Counted from the first letter of the stretch, positions 9,598 to 19,161 are shown. The stretch is DNA of 64,000 nucleotides from Xanthobacter sp. NM-59 (GCF_021401125.1 NZ_JACBFQ010000012.1:1-64000); one strand, 5' to 3'. Made by a program: numbers and translations. Notes: generated from the letters alone by a model not told the origin.

Positions 9598-11445
9598 TCA
9601 ATATTCAATCTCGTCATCGGGCCCGGGACCCGCATAGGCGTCTTCTTCCGCTGGGGGAAGAGCCTCATCCACCTCGTCCTCGCGGGTGCGCACATCCACC
9701 ACTTCGGCGCGGGGAAAGCGCGCCAGCACGGCGGCCACCAGGGGATGGGCCTTGATGCCCTCCTCCCGCTCCGCCTGGCGCGCGTCGCGCTCCTCGGAAA
9801 GCGTGGGCCCGCCCTGCTCCTGGGAGAGGGAGACCAGCCAGCGCCGGCCGGTCCATTCCGTGAGCTTCTTGGCAATGTCGCCCACCACAACAGGACTGGC
9901 GCCGGGGGTCAGGGCGATTTCAATGTGCCCGTCCTCGAACTTCACCGGGCGAACCTGGGTTTCCACCGCCAGCTTCAGCAGCAGGTCGCGCTTGTCGCTG
10001 GCCAGCGCCGCCACATCCGCAAGGCTCGCCAGCCTTGGCCCGGCCTGCGCGGGCGCGACGGCGACCGGCGCGCGCTGGGGCTGCGCCGTGGCCGCCGCTA
10101 GGGCGAGGCGCGCGCCCCCTCCCCCACCGCCCGAGGGCATGGGCGCCGGCGGTGCGGACGAAGGCGAGGGCTGGTCCTTCAGGCGGCGAAGGGCCTCATC
10201 GGGGGTGGGCAGATCGGCGGCGTAAGCCAGGCGCACCAGCACCATTTCGGCGGCCTGCACGGGCTTGGGAGCCTGCTGCACCTCGCCGATGCCCTTCTGG
10301 AGCATCTGCCAGGCCCGCGCCAGCACGCGCATGGACAAGGCTTGCGCCATCTCGCCGCCGCGCACCCGCTCCGCCTCCACCAAGGCGGCGTCATTGGCCG
10401 CATCGGGCACGATCTTCAGGCGGGTGACGAGATGGGTGAATTCGGCCAGATCGGTGAGGATCACCGCGGGGTCGGCGCCGGCATCATACTGGTCGCGGAA
10501 CTCGGCCAGGGCCTTGGGCATGGCGCCGCGCATCAGCGCCTCGAACAGGTCGATCACGCGCCCCTTGTCGGCAAGGCCCAACAGGCGCCGCACCTCTTCC
10601 GCCGAGACGTTGCCGCCGCCATGGGCGATGGCCTGGTCCAGCAGCGAGAGGCTGTCGCGCACCGAGCCTTCCGCCGCCCGCGCCACGATGGACAGGGCCT
10701 CCGCCTCGATGGACACGCCTTCCTTGGCGCAGATGCCCTTCAGGTGATCGGCCAAGACGCCCGCATCCACCCGCCTCAGGTCGAAGCGCTGGCAGCGGGA
10801 GAGCACGGTGACCGGCACCTTGCGGATTTCGGTGGTGGCGAAGATGAACTTCACATGCTCCGGCGGCTCCTCCAGCGTCTTCAACAGGCCGTTGAAGGCA
10901 GCGGTGGAGAGCATGTGCACTTCGTCGATGATGTAGACCTTGTAGCGCGCCATCACCGGGCGATACCGCGCGCTTTCGATGATCTCGCGGATGTCGTTGA
11001 TGGAGGTGTTGGACGCGGCGTCCATCTCCATCACGTCCACATGGCGCGATTCGATGATGTCGCGGCAGTGCTTACCCGGCACCGACAAATCGAGGCTCGG
11101 CCCGCCGGGCGAACCATCCATCGGCTCGTAATTGAGGGCGCGGGCGAGGATGCGGGCGGTGGTGGTCTTGCCCACGCCGCGCACGCCGGTAAGGATATAG
11201 GCCTGGGCGATGCGGCCGGAGGCGAAGGCGTTCTTCAGGGTGCGGACCATGGCCTCCTGGCCGATGAGGTCCGCGAAATTCTGCGGGCGATACTTGCGCG
11301 CCAGCACCCGATAGGCGCCCGGCGTGGCCGGGACCGGCACCGCAGCCTCGGGCTGCGCGGGCGCACCGAAATCGAGGCCGGGGCCGTCATGCTCCGGCGG
11401 CTCGCTGGCGGGGGCGTTCAGGTCGTCGCGGGTGTTCTCGCTCAT
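9598..11445 (-). CDS. dnaX: DNA polymerase III subunits gamma and tau
   Basis: ATPase of the clamp-loader complex, which loads the beta sliding clamp and couples the polymerase to the DnaB helicase. 615 residues from the ATG at 11445 (MSENTRDDLNAPAS); an upstream in-frame start at 11481 would add 12 residues without similarity. Core motifs: VLARKYRPQNFADLIGQEAM, Walker A GVRGVGKTTTA, Walker B YIIDEVHML, SRC in VLSRCQRFDLR. The four-Cys zinc module of the E. coli protein is replaced by a sequence with a single Cys (SVPGKHCRDIIES). The C-terminal tau region is Ala/Pro-rich then conserved (KLTEWTGRRWLVSLSQEQGG). No clear slippery A-run for a frameshift to gamma was noticed. Confidence 0.96.
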   Translation of the reverse strand: MSENTRDDLNAPASEPPEHDGPGLDFGAPAQPEAAVPVPATPGAYRVLARKYRPQNFADLIGQEAMVRTLKNAFASGRIAQAYILTGVRGVGKTTTARILARALNYEPMDGSPGGPSLDLSVPGKHCRDIIESRHVDVMEMDAASNTSINDIREIIESARYRPVMARYKVYIIDEVHMLSTAAFNGLLKTLEEPPEHVKFIFATTEIRKVPVTVLSRCQRFDLRRVDAGVLADHLKGICAKEGVSIEAEALSIVARAAEGSVRDSLSLLDQAIAHGGGNVSAEEVRRLLGLADKGRVIDLFEALMRGAMPKALAEFRDQYDAGADPAVILTDLAEFTHLVTRLKIVPDAANDAALVEAERVRGGEMAQALSMRVLARAWQMLQKGIGEVQQAPKPVQAAEMVLVRLAYAADLPTPDEALRRLKDQPSPSSAPPAPMPSGGGGGGARLALAAATAQPQRAPVAVAPAQAGPRLASLADVAALASDKRDLLLKLAVETQVRPVKFEDGHIEIALTPGASPVVVGDIAKKLTEWTGRRWLVSLSQEQGGPTLSEERDARQAEREEGIKAHPLVAAVLARFPRAEVVDVRTREDEVDEALPPAEEDAYAGPGPDDEIEY

Positions 11446-11547
11446 GGGTCTTACATAGTGCATCCGCGCCACGGCCGCCACGCGATGGTGCGTGGCGCGC
11501 CCAAGATCGGCAGATGCTCCACTGCTTCGAGCCCGCGCCGCGGCGGC

Positions 11548-11769
11548 CTACTTCGCCTTGGTGAGCACGTCGAGGTCACCCACGCGCACGCACACATAGC
11601 GGCGATAGCCCTGCTCAAACTCCGCCTTGGCCTTGGCGTCCAGCTTGGCGGGCACGTTGCGGGTGATGGAGGCCTTGCAGGCGTCCTCGGTGGAGTAAGC
11701 GGCCTCCTTCACGACCCGGACATCCGGACCGGACAAGGCATTGACGACGAGAAAGACAACGACCCACAT
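11548..11769 (-). CDS. Small exported protein, unknown function
   Basis: 73-residue protein between ffs and dnaX. It starts with a short hydrophobic segment (MWVVVFLVVNALSG) that looks like a signal peptide or membrane anchor, followed by a charged domain with YSTEDACKASITRNV and YRRYVCVRVGDLDVL; the two Cys could form a disulfide outside the membrane. AAGGAGA lies 7 bases before the ATG, which supports this start over longer upstream frames. The hydrophobic start and Cys spacing resemble small uncharacterised alphaproteobacterial proteins; I do not recognise a named family. It may share a transcript with dnaX, about 100 bases downstream. Confidence 0.65.
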   Translation of the reverse strand: MWVVVFLVVNALSGPDVRVVKEAAYSTEDACKASITRNVPAKLDAKAKAEFEQGYRRYVCVRVGDLDVLTKAK

Positions 11770-11965
11770 GCGCTGATCTCCTTGGCAAGCCGGGCTCCGG
11801 CACGGATTTGCCCCTGTGACGCAAAGCTTCAGCCGTCGGGGCGCGCCCCGTCTATCCGCCGATCCAAGCAGGATTGCGACAATGCGGACAGCCTGGTGGG
11901 GAGAACGCACCCGCCCCGACGCCGCGCTGAGGGCGCGGCGCTTCGGATGCGGTGATGCGAGTGGG

Positions 11966-12065
11966 GTGGGAGGCTGGACGAAGACCCGAGACCGGGCTCG
12001 TTGGGGCTGCTTCCTTCCGGACCTGACCCGGTTGGCGAGTGGCTCGTCCACCGCCAACCTCCCAC
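11966..12065 (-). ncRNA. ffs: Signal recognition particle RNA (4.5S, small type)
   Basis: About 100 nt on the minus strand. It carries the nearly invariant SRP helix-8 sequence GGTCAGGTCCGGAAGGAAGC followed by AGCC, the Ffh-binding site. The ends pair: the 5' GTGGGAGG (from 12065) with the 3' CCTCCCAC (to 11966), closing a single long hairpin as in bacterial 4.5S RNA. It binds Ffh and targets nascent membrane proteins to FtsY. Linkage to dnaX is common in alphaproteobacteria. Ends are set from the terminal pairing and could be off by a few bases. Confidence 0.95.
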
Positions 12066-12069
12066 GCGC

Positions 12070-12098
12070 TATATGGCAGGGGTGCGACCGCGATGCAA
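12070..12098 (-). promoter_or_regulatory. Probable ffs promoter
   Basis: On the minus strand TTGCAT (12093-12098) and CATATA (12070-12075) are separated by 17 bases, placing the start about 5-7 bases beyond the -10 box, at the first base of the predicted SRP RNA. This resembles a housekeeping sigma-70-type promoter. Confidence 0.55.
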
Positions 12099-12372
12099 GG
12101 GGCAGGCGGGCAAAGCAAGCCCTCCATCCCACGCCACCGCACAGGCCACGGCCTCGCGGTTGGCCGCCCCGTTTTCAGTCCCCACCCGCACGCGCGGGGG
12201 AACCGAAGGCGCGCTTTCGTCTTGAAACTGCGTCACCGCGCGGTCCCAGCGCGGTTGGCGAACGGGAGTGGCTCGGACCCCTGGGGTGCGATAGACATCG
12301 CCTGTTCGTGCAGACGCGGGGCCCTGCAAAGGCCGGTTGCACGCGGTGGCGTTTCTTTGGGGGATGGGGACC

Positions 12373-13005
12373 ATGGCGCAGCGCGGTCAGGACAAGCCGA
12401 GGTCGTTCCTGGTGCTGATGGGGCGGCGGCTCGTGCTGGGCATGGTGTTTCTGCTGCCCATGGTGCTGGTGCTCATCGTGCTCGGCCACGCCATCAAGCT
12501 GGTGGGGGCGCTGGCCAAGCCCGTGTCCCATCTGGTGCCGGTGGAAGATTATGTGGGGGTGAGCGGGGAAAGCCTCATCGGCCTCGTGCTCATTTTGCTC
12601 CTGGCCTTCGGCGCCGGCTTTGCCGCCAGCACGCGCCACGGCAGGCGGGTGACGCGCTTCTGGGAGAATTCCCTGCTGGGCGGCGTGCCGCAATACCAGC
12701 TCGTGAAAAGCATGGCCGATGGCCTGACCCAGGTGGAAAGCATGGCCGGCGTCACCCCGGCTTTGATCAGCCGCGACGGCGCCTGGCAGCTCGGCTACCA
12801 GCTGGAAGACATTCCCGACGGCTGGGCCGCCGTCTTCATCCCCCGCGCCCCAACCCCCATGTCCGGCGACCTCTTCTATGTCCCGAAAGACCGCATCGTC
12901 CCCCTGAACATCCCCATGGCCCAGGCCATGATGGTGGTGAAGCGCATGGGATTGGGGTCGGGGGATGCGCTGCGGAAGGCGGGGCTGGTGTTTCCGGAGG
13001 GGTGA
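12373..13005 (+). CDS. DUF502-family membrane protein
   Basis: About 210 residues. Two predicted membrane helices occur near the N-terminus (VLGMVFLLPMVLVLIVLGHA and LIGLVLILLLAFGAGFAA), followed by a soluble domain with the family's conserved elements: WENSLLGGVPQYQLVKSM, ISRDGAWQLGYQLEDI, VFIPRAPTPMSGDLFYVP and VPLNIPMAQAMMVVKRMG. Function is unknown for the family; it is widespread and a structural or transport role has been suggested only by topology. ATG 12373 (MAQRGQDKP) is preferred; ATG 12364 or TTG 12337 are alternatives and none has a strong ribosome site. The 12066-12372 stretch before it holds only the ffs promoter. It borders the AT-rich island. Confidence 0.88.
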   Translation: MAQRGQDKPRSFLVLMGRRLVLGMVFLLPMVLVLIVLGHAIKLVGALAKPVSHLVPVEDYVGVSGESLIGLVLILLLAFGAGFAASTRHGRRVTRFWENSLLGGVPQYQLVKSMADGLTQVESMAGVTPALISRDGAWQLGYQLEDIPDGWAAVFIPRAPTPMSGDLFYVPKDRIVPLNIPMAQAMMVVKRMGLGSGDALRKAGLVFPEG

Positions 13006-13219
13006 GGGCATAGCCCAACGGGAGCACCAAACGATGACTCAAGGCCCCCAGCGCTTGGCGTCACGACCTTTCCAGACCAACCGCCCCGACCAACGCTAGG
13101 AAACAAAGGCACAGTTAGTTTACACCAAACGCAGAAATTGCAATTATCAAGAATCACCCCGGATAAGAACCATGCCGGCGGTAGCGCAATGCGAAAGCTC
13201 GGCAGATAAGAGGCGAACC

Positions 13220-14923
13220 GTGAAGCTAGCATCGTTCTCGGTCGAAAACTATCGCAGCATAACTCAGGCGCGCCAAATCCCACTCTCAGACAGCACTGTG
13301 CTTATTGGCCCAAACAACGAGGGGAAATCAAATATACTCCGTGCGCTCAATGTTGCGATGGTCACGCTAACTGCACACGCGAAGGGGCGCCAGGCATTTC
13401 CGGGGGCACGGCTCCGCCGCCGAAGCAGACTACACTACAATGAATACTACGATCCAGCAATTGATGCGCCAATAACAGATAACAAAAAGAAGATGGAGAC
13501 CCGAATCACACTTGAATTCGAGCTGACAAGTGATGAGATAGAGGATTTCAAGTCGGAATTAAAGAGCGCAATTAACGGAATTTTGATAATAAAAATTACA
13601 TTCAAATCCGAAACGACAGATATAAAGGTTGTAAAAAACGGACGAGGAAGTCTTTCGTTAAATGCTAAAATTCAACGTATTCTAAAATTTATTTTGAATC
13701 GCATACAGTTTCAATACATACCGTCAATTAGAACTGCGGAACATTCAACAAATATCGTGCGCGATATTGTCTCTACAGCACTCGTGGCTCTCGAAAGAGA
13801 TGAGGCTTACAAGAATGCGCTGGAGGAGATAAAACGCCTTCAGAAGCCAATTCTGGATTCTTTATCTAAAAAAACGACAGATACTCTGCGTCAGTTCCTT
13901 CCTGATGTAAAAAAGGTAAAGTTTTCCATCAGCGATGAGCGCAGATATACTACGCTTAGTCAAACAATTGATATCGATGTGGATGACGGAATCATTACTA
14001 ACCTTGAAGCAAAGGGCGACGGCGTACAGAGTCTGATAGCCCTTGGATTGAGGCGACACGTTCTTGAGGAGGAGCGTGATCGCAAAACCTACATATTTGC
14101 TATCGAAGAGCCCGAGGCACACCTCCACTCTGAAGCGATATACGGCCTCCGAAATGTAATAAATAACATGTCGAACCTGGATCAAGTTATCATAACAACG
14201 CACAGCGGAATACTAGCAAATCGCGACTCAATTGGAAGCAATATAATTGTAAACAAAACTAAAGCTTCTCCGGCAAATAAATTATCGGACATAAGAAGCG
14301 CGCTTGGAATTCGATCATATGATAATTTACTAAACGCAGATGTTATACTTTTAGTCGAAGGCGAAAACGACAAAACGGCGCTAACTTCAATTTTAAAATG
14401 GCACTCAGATCCAATACGAAATGCCATGGACTCCGGCCGCATGATCATTGACTCCATAGATGGAGCAGGCGGACTCTGTAGTAAAATATCTCTATACCGT
14501 TCAATTCTTTGTCAAATACATTGTTTTTTGGACTACGACCTTTCAGGTCGGCAATCAATTGAAAAAGCAAAGACCTATAACCTGATATCTGACAATGACT
14601 ATAATCTCACACTGCTCTCTGCTCGAAATGAAAGTGAGTTCGAGGACTTTATAAATCCCGGTATTTACTATAATATATTTATGGATAATTACAGTATTGA
14701 CTTAAAAACTATAAAGCCTCGCACGAAAGGAAAGTGGTCCGTGCGAATGGCTGACATATTCACTCAATGTGGAAAACCATTCGACAACGCTACCAAGCAG
14801 CAGGCGAAATACAGCATCTCAGAGGCTTGCGCCGCGAATCCCGGAGAAGCGATCGCAACTCATGCACAATCCGTTATTGATGCACTCATCGGCACGCTCA
14901 CCCAAAAGCTGCGTGTTACCTGA
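13220..14923 (+). CDS. OLD-family ATPase/TOPRIM endonuclease (probable defence gene)
   Basis: 567-residue protein joining an ABC-type ATPase to a TOPRIM nuclease, the architecture of overcoming-lysogenisation-defect (OLD) nucleases. Walker A is GPNNEGKSN (near residue 32); the Walker B block is FAIEEPEAHLH, followed by VIITTHSGILA (switch His). The TOPRIM domain has LLVEGENDKTAL and CFLDYDLSG (the DxD), then NESEFEDF. I chose GTG 13220 (VKLASFSVENYRSI) because AAGAGG lies about 6 bases upstream and family members begin just before the NYRSI strand; ATG 13172 is possible. The gene is strikingly AT-rich with many AAA/ATA codons, unlike both flanks, pointing to recent transfer. There is no UvrD-like helicase beside it, so it is not a Gabija pair but a stand-alone (class 1-like) OLD protein. 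The target, phage or plasmid, is unknown. Confidence 0.88.
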   Translation: MKLASFSVENYRSITQARQIPLSDSTVLIGPNNEGKSNILRALNVAMVTLTAHAKGRQAFPGARLRRRSRLHYNEYYDPAIDAPITDNKKKMETRITLEFELTSDEIEDFKSELKSAINGILIIKITFKSETTDIKVVKNGRGSLSLNAKIQRILKFILNRIQFQYIPSIRTAEHSTNIVRDIVSTALVALERDEAYKNALEEIKRLQKPILDSLSKKTTDTLRQFLPDVKKVKFSISDERRYTTLSQTIDIDVDDGIITNLEAKGDGVQSLIALGLRRHVLEEERDRKTYIFAIEEPEAHLHSEAIYGLRNVINNMSNLDQVIITTHSGILANRDSIGSNIIVNKTKASPANKLSDIRSALGIRSYDNLLNADVILLVEGENDKTALTSILKWHSDPIRNAMDSGRMIIDSIDGAGGLCSKISLYRSILCQIHCFLDYDLSGRQSIEKAKTYNLISDNDYNLTLLSARNESEFEDFINPGIYYNIFMDNYSIDLKTIKPRTKGKWSVRMADIFTQCGKPFDNATKQQAKYSISEACAANPGEAIATHAQSVIDALIGTLTQKLRVT

Positions 14924-15045
14924 TCGTAGAAGCCAAGCCCACCCGATAACCCCCTTTCCACCTCCCCTGGAAAGCGCCTTCCCCCCATCCACCACGCCTC
15001 CCCCTATCACCCCCTAACCCCCTGAAATCCCTTCCCTCCCGCCCC

Positions 15046-15061
15046 TGGCACAGCCCTTGCT
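15046..15061 (+). promoter_or_regulatory. Sigma-54 promoter of hupSLC
   Basis: TGGCAC-AGCCC-TTGCT matches the -24/-12 consensus TGGCAC-N5-TTGCW at every position, with GG and GC 10 bases apart. Transcription would start near 15072, 125 bases before hupS. The NtrC-type activator encoded at 24988-26457 is the likely partner. Confidence 0.88.
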
Positions 15062-15196
15062 GTAATCCTTTCAAGTTCCGCCGTCTCACCCCCGGCGGGC
15101 CTTGGGTGATGCCAGGGGCCGGGTTGCCGGTGTGGGTGGGGGTCGGTCCGGTAAAGGGCCGGCGGCGAATGGGAAACATGTAAGGGGGAACGCCTG

Positions 15197-16303
15197 ATGG
15201 CCCTCGAGACGTTTTATGAAGTGATGCGGCGGCAGGGGATTACCCGCCGGTCGTTCCTGAAATATTGCTCGCTCACGGCGGCGGCGCTCGGCCTCGGGCC
15301 GGAATTCGCGCCCAAGATCGCCCACGCCATGGAAACCAAGCCGCGCACCCCCGTGCTGTGGCTCCATGGCCTGGAATGCACCTGCTGTTCGGAGAGCTTC
15401 ATCCGCTCCGCCCATCCTCTGGTGAAGGATGTGGTGCTCTCCATGATCTCCCTCGATTATGACGACACCCTCATGGCCTCCGCCGGATACCAGGCGGAAG
15501 CCATCCTCGAAGAGGTGATGACCAAGTATAAGGGCAATTACATCCTGGCCGTGGAGGGCAACCCGCCCCTCAACGAGGATGGCATGTATTGCATCATCGG
15601 CGGCAAGCCGTTCGTGGACCAGCTCAAGAAGGTCGCGACCGACGCCAAGGCCATCATCTCCTGGGGCTCCTGCGCTTCCTATGGCTGCGTGCAGGCAGCC
15701 CGGCCCAATCCCACCCGCGCCACGCCCGTGCATGAGGTGATCTTCGACAAGCCCATCATCAAGGTGCCCGGCTGCCCGCCCATCGCCGAGGTGATGACCG
15801 GCGTCATCACTTACATGCTCACCTTCGACCAGCTCCCCGCGCTCGACCGCCAGGGCCGGCCGCTGATGTTCTATTCCCAGCGCATCCACGACAAATGCTA
15901 TCGCCGGCCGCATTTCGACGCCGGCCAGTATGTGGAGAGCTTCGACGACGAGGGCGCGCGCAAGGGCTATTGCCTCTACAAGGTGGGCTGCAAGGGCCCG
16001 ACCACCTACAATGCCTGCTCCACCGTGCGCTGGAACGACGGCGTGTCCTTCCCCATCCAGTCCGGCCACGGCTGCATCGGCTGCTCGGAAGACGGCTTCT
16101 GGGACAAGGGTTCCTGGTATGCCCGCCTGGCGGACCTGAAGAATTCCGGCTTCGGCATCGAGAGCAATGCGGACAAGGTGGGCCTTGCGGCCGCCGCCGT
16201 GGTGGGCGGGGGCGTGGCGGTGCATGCCGCCGTCAGCGCCCTGAAGCGCGCCCAGACAAAACACGACAGCAGCAACGGCGCCGATAAGGGAGGCGAGAAG
16301 TGA
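15197..16303 (+). CDS. hupS: [NiFe] uptake hydrogenase small subunit
   Basis: Electron-transfer subunit of the membrane-bound H2-oxidising hydrogenase; three Fe-S clusters pass electrons from the Ni-Fe site to the cytochrome b. 368 residues with a twin-arginine signal (TRRSFLKY, residues 16-23) that exports the folded HupSL dimer. The proximal-cluster motif is [10 protein letters not shown] with the extra Cys, and [18 protein letters not shown] carries the second extra Cys; these two supernumerary residues mark the O2-tolerant, six-Cys (group 1d) hydrogenases. Distal and medial ligands are in [23 protein letters not shown] and [13 protein letters not shown]. The C-terminus has an Ala/Val-rich hydrophobic anchor ([20 protein letters not shown]). 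The 3' end overlaps hupL. Confidence 0.98.
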   Translation: MALETFYEVMRRQGITRRSFLKYCSLTAAALGLGPEFAPKIAHAMETKPRTPVLWLHGLECTCCSESFIRSAHPLVKDVVLSMISLDYDDTLMASAGYQAEAILEEVMTKYKGNYILAVEGNPPLNEDGMYCIIGGKPFVDQLKKVATDAKAIISWGSCASYGCVQAARPNPTRATPVHEVIFDKPIIKVPGCPPIAEVMTGVITYMLTFDQLPALDRQGRPLMFYSQRIHDKCYRRPHFDAGQYVESFDDEGARKGYCLYKVGCKGPTTYNACSTVRWNDGVSFPIQSGHGCIGCSEDGFWDKGSWYARLADLKNSGFGIESNADKVGLAAAAVVGGGVAVHAAVSALKRAQTKHDSSNGADKGGEK

Positions 16304-18114
16304 CCATCCAGACGCCGAACGGCTTTTCCCTCGACACCTCAGGCAAGCGCATCGTCGTCGATCCGGTTACCCGCATCGAAGGCCATATGCGCTGCGAGGT
16401 GAATGTGGATGCTGAGAACGTCATCCGCAACGCGGTCTCCACCGGCACCATGTGGCGCGGGCTGGAAGTGATCCTCAAGGGTCGCGACCCGCGCGACGCC
16501 TGGGCCTTCGTGGAGCGCATCTGCGGCGTGTGCACGGGCTGCCACGCGCTGACCTCCGTGCGGGCGGTGGAAGATGCGCTCAACATCACCATCCCCAACA
16601 ACGCCTATCTCATCCGCGAGATCATGGCGAAGGTGCTCCAGTGGCACGACCACGTGGTGCATTTCTATCACCTCCACGCCCTCGACTGGGTGAACCCGGT
16701 GAACGCGCTGAAGGCCGACCCCAAGGCCACCAGCGTGCTGCAGCAGTCCATCTCCGCCCATTCCAAGTCCTCGCCGGGCTATTTCCGCGATGTGCAGAAC
16801 CGGCTGAAGAAGTTCGTGGAATCGGGGCAGCTCGGCATCTTCAAGAACGGATACTGGGACAATCCGGCCTACCTGCTGCCGCCCGAGGCGGATCTGCTGG
16901 CCGTGACCCATTATCTCGAAGCGCTGGATTTCCAGCGCGAGATCGTGAAGGTGCACACCATCTTCGGCGGCAAGAACCCCCATCCGAACTATCTGGTGGG
17001 CGGCGTGCCCTGCGCCATCAACATGAATGGCGACATGGCCGCCGGCGCCCCCCTCAACATGGAGCGGCTGAACTTCGTGCAGCTCAAGCTCCAGGAGGCG
17101 TTCGAGTTTTCCCAGAACGTGCTGGTGCCGGACGTCATCGCCATTGCGAGCTTCTACAAGGGCTGGCTCTATGGCGGCGGCCTCTCGGGCCAGAATGTGA
17201 TGGATTATGGCGACTATGCCGCCATCCAGGGCCAGAAGAAGACTGATCGCCTGCCCGGCGGCGTCATCCTCAACGGCAATTGGGAAGAGATCCATCCCAT
17301 CGACCCGCGCGATCCCGATCAGGTGCAGGAGTTCGTCGCGCACTCTTGGTACACCTATGGCGAGGCGGACAAGGACAAGGGCCTGCACCCCTGGGACGGC
17401 ATCACCGATCCCAAGTTCGACCTCGGCCCCAACTTCAAGGGCACCCGCACCGACATCAAACAGGTGGACGAGAACGCGAAATATTCGTGGATCAAGGCTC
17501 CGCGCTGGCGCGGCAATGCGGTGGAGGTGGGCCCGCTCGCCCGCTACATCCTCGCTTATGCCCATGGCGTGCCGTTCGTGAAGGGGCAGGTGGACGAGGC
17601 GCTGGGCCGCTTCAACAGCCTCGCCGGCACCAACCTCACCCCCAAGCAGGCGCTGCCCTCCACCATCGGCCGCACGCTGGCCCGCGCGCTGGAAGCGCAT
17701 TATTGCGCCGCCATGATGCTGGACGATTTTTCCGCCCTCATCGCCAATATCAAGGCCGGCGACACCTCCACCGCCAACATGGAGAAGTGGGACCCCTCCA
17801 CCTGGCCCAAGGAGGCCAAGGGGGTGGGCACGGTGGCGGCCCCGCGCGGCGGCCTCGGCCACTGGATCAAGATCAAGGACGGGCGGATCGAGAACTATCA
17901 GTGCGTGGTGCCCACCACCTGGAACGGCGGGCCGCGTGATCCCAAGGGCAATATCGGCGCGTTCGAGGCCTCGCTCCTCAACACGCCCATGGCCCGTCCC
18001 GAGGAGCCGGTGGAGATTTTGCGCACCCTCCACTCGTTCGACCCGTGCCTGGCCTGCTCCACCCACGTCATGTCCGACGATGGCGAGGAGCTGGCCCGCG
18101 TCTCCGTGCGCTAG
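16300..18114 (+). CDS. hupL: [NiFe] uptake hydrogenase large subunit
   Basis: Catalytic subunit, 604 residues, holding the Ni-Fe(CN)2CO site that splits H2. The L1 motif [11 protein letters not shown] (near residue 74) and the L2 motif DPCLACSTH (near the C-terminus) supply the four Cys ligands. After the L2 His a 15-residue tail, [15 protein letters not shown], remains; it is the peptide removed by the endopeptidase HupD after nickel insertion. The GTG start lies within the hupS stop region (4-base overlap), giving 1:1 coupled synthesis. It is exported with HupS by the Tat route. All conserved active-site Arg/Asp/His elements expected of group 1 appear intact by eye. Confidence 0.98.
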   Translation: MTIQTPNGFSLDTSGKRIVVDPVTRIEGHMRCEVNVDAENVIRNAVSTGTMWRGLEVILKGRDPRDAWAFVERICGVCTGCHALTSVRAVEDALNITIPNNAYLIREIMAKVLQWHDHVVHFYHLHALDWVNPVNALKADPKATSVLQQSISAHSKSSPGYFRDVQNRLKKFVESGQLGIFKNGYWDNPAYLLPPEADLLAVTHYLEALDFQREIVKVHTIFGGKNPHPNYLVGGVPCAINMNGDMAAGAPLNMERLNFVQLKLQEAFEFSQNVLVPDVIAIASFYKGWLYGGGLSGQNVMDYGDYAAIQGQKKTDRLPGGVILNGNWEEIHPIDPRDPDQVQEFVAHSWYTYGEADKDKGLHPWDGITDPKFDLGPNFKGTRTDIKQVDENAKYSWIKAPRWRGNAVEVGPLARYILAYAHGVPFVKGQVDEALGRFNSLAGTNLTPKQALPSTIGRTLARALEAHYCAAMMLDDFSALIANIKAGDTSTANMEKWDPSTWPKEAKGVGTVAAPRGGLGHWIKIKDGRIENYQCVVPTTWNGGPRDPKGNIGAFEASLLNTPMARPEEPVEILRTLHSFDPCLACSTHVMSDDGEELARVSVR

Positions 18115-18125
18115 GGAGGTGAGCC

Positions 18126-18887
18126 ATGACCGACGCGTCGCTCTCCGGCACCACCCCGCCACCTGCGGCCCCGGCGGAAACCGCCCCGGCCAATGGGGCG
18201 GTGAAGGGTGGAAAGCACCTGACCACTGTCTATGTCTATGAGGCGCCGGTGCGCCTGTGGCACTGGGTGAATGCCCTGTGCATCGTGGTGCTGTGCATCA
18301 CCGGCTACTTCATCGGCTCGCCCTTCCCCACTTTGTCGGGCGAGCCGAGTTCCCATTATCTCATGGGCACCATCCGCTTCGTCCACTTCTCGGCGGGCTA
18401 CGTGCTGGCGGTGGCCTTCATCGGCCGCATCCTGTGGGCGTTCGCGGGCAACAAGTATTCGCGTGAGCTGTTCACCTTCCCCATCTGGAAGAAGAGCTTC
18501 TGGCGTGGCTTCTTCACCGAGATCCAGTGGTATGCCTTCCTGAAGCCGCGGCCCCTGAAGTTCGTGGGCCACAATCCCCTGGCGCAGATGTTCCTGTTCC
18601 TGGTGATGGTGCTCGGCACGATCTTCATGATCGTCACCGGCTTCGCCCTTTATTCGGAGGGCACGGGGCTCGGGAGCTGGCAGAACAATATGTTCGGCTG
18701 GGTCATCCCGCTGCTCGGCGGCTCCATGCAGGTGCACACGCTGCATCACATCGGCATGTGGGTGATCATCCTGTTCGTGATCATCCACGTCTATTTGGTG
18801 ATCCGCGAGGACATCATGAGCCGCCAGACCATGGTTTCCGCCATCACCAACGGCTACCGCACCTTCCGCGACGACGATCCGGTGTGA
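18126..18887 (+). CDS. hupC: Hydrogenase b-type cytochrome (membrane anchor)
   Basis: 253-residue di-haem cytochrome b that anchors HupSL at the periplasmic face and passes electrons to quinone. After a 35-residue Pro/Ala-rich cytoplasmic N-terminus there are four hydrophobic helices: the first contains RLWHWVNALCIVVLCITGYFI; the second is in VHFSAGYVLAVAFIGRILWA; the third in FLVMVLGTIFMIVTGFALY; the fourth in LHHIGMWVIILFVIIHVYLV. The His residues in RLWHW, RFVHFS, TLHHIG and IIHVY are the expected haem ligands. It begins 11 bases after hupL with a GGGAGG ribosome site, and ends the first transcription unit: an intrinsic terminator follows 22 bases later. Confidence 0.96.
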   Translation: MTDASLSGTTPPPAAPAETAPANGAVKGGKHLTTVYVYEAPVRLWHWVNALCIVVLCITGYFIGSPFPTLSGEPSSHYLMGTIRFVHFSAGYVLAVAFIGRILWAFAGNKYSRELFTFPIWKKSFWRGFFTEIQWYAFLKPRPLKFVGHNPLAQMFLFLVMVLGTIFMIVTGFALYSEGTGLGSWQNNMFGWVIPLLGGSMQVHTLHHIGMWVIILFVIIHVYLVIREDIMSRQTMVSAITNGYRTFRDDDPV

Positions 18888-18909
18888 CGGCAGGCGCAGT
18901 CTTAAGACA

Positions 18910-18940
18910 AGGGCGTGGCGCAAGCCGCGCCCTTTTTCTT
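18910..18940 (+). terminator. Intrinsic terminator after hupC
   Basis: 10-bp stem (AGGGCGTGGC / GCCGCGCCCT, one G-T pair) with a GCAA loop followed by TTTTTCTTT. It would end most hupSLC transcripts before the maturation genes. Confidence 0.88.
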
Positions 18941-19145
18941 TGCGCGCAGAGCCTGTTAGCCCCGGCGGGTGGCCGAGCGCACACCATGGCCCCGGAAATG
19001 ACCGCTGATGCGGCCAAAATTGAACATATCGCTTTCACTTCAACCGGCGTTCGATCACACTATTTCCAGCTGTCACGCGGCCGCCATGCTGGCGGCATGC
19101 AATGGCCACTTGGGCGATCAACACGTTATCACCTGCCCGGTCCGC

Positions 19146-19161
19146 TGGCACAGTCCTTGAA
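19146..19161 (+). promoter_or_regulatory. Sigma-54-like promoter before hupD
   Basis: TGGCAC-AGTCC-TTGAA has a perfect -24 box and the right spacing, nearly the same as the hupS promoter, but the -12 GC is GA, which normally weakens sigma-54 promoters. It overlaps the palindrome at 19158-19179. Read from it, transcription would start near 19172. Confidence 0.5.

Noticed and set aside
13220-14923. Gabija defence system
   Set aside because: GajA-type OLD protein is present, but the partner UvrD-like helicase (GajB) is missing on both sides.
13006-15045. Insertion sequence or prophage bringing the OLD gene
   Set aside because: No transposase, integrase, inverted ends or target duplication was found around the AT-rich island.
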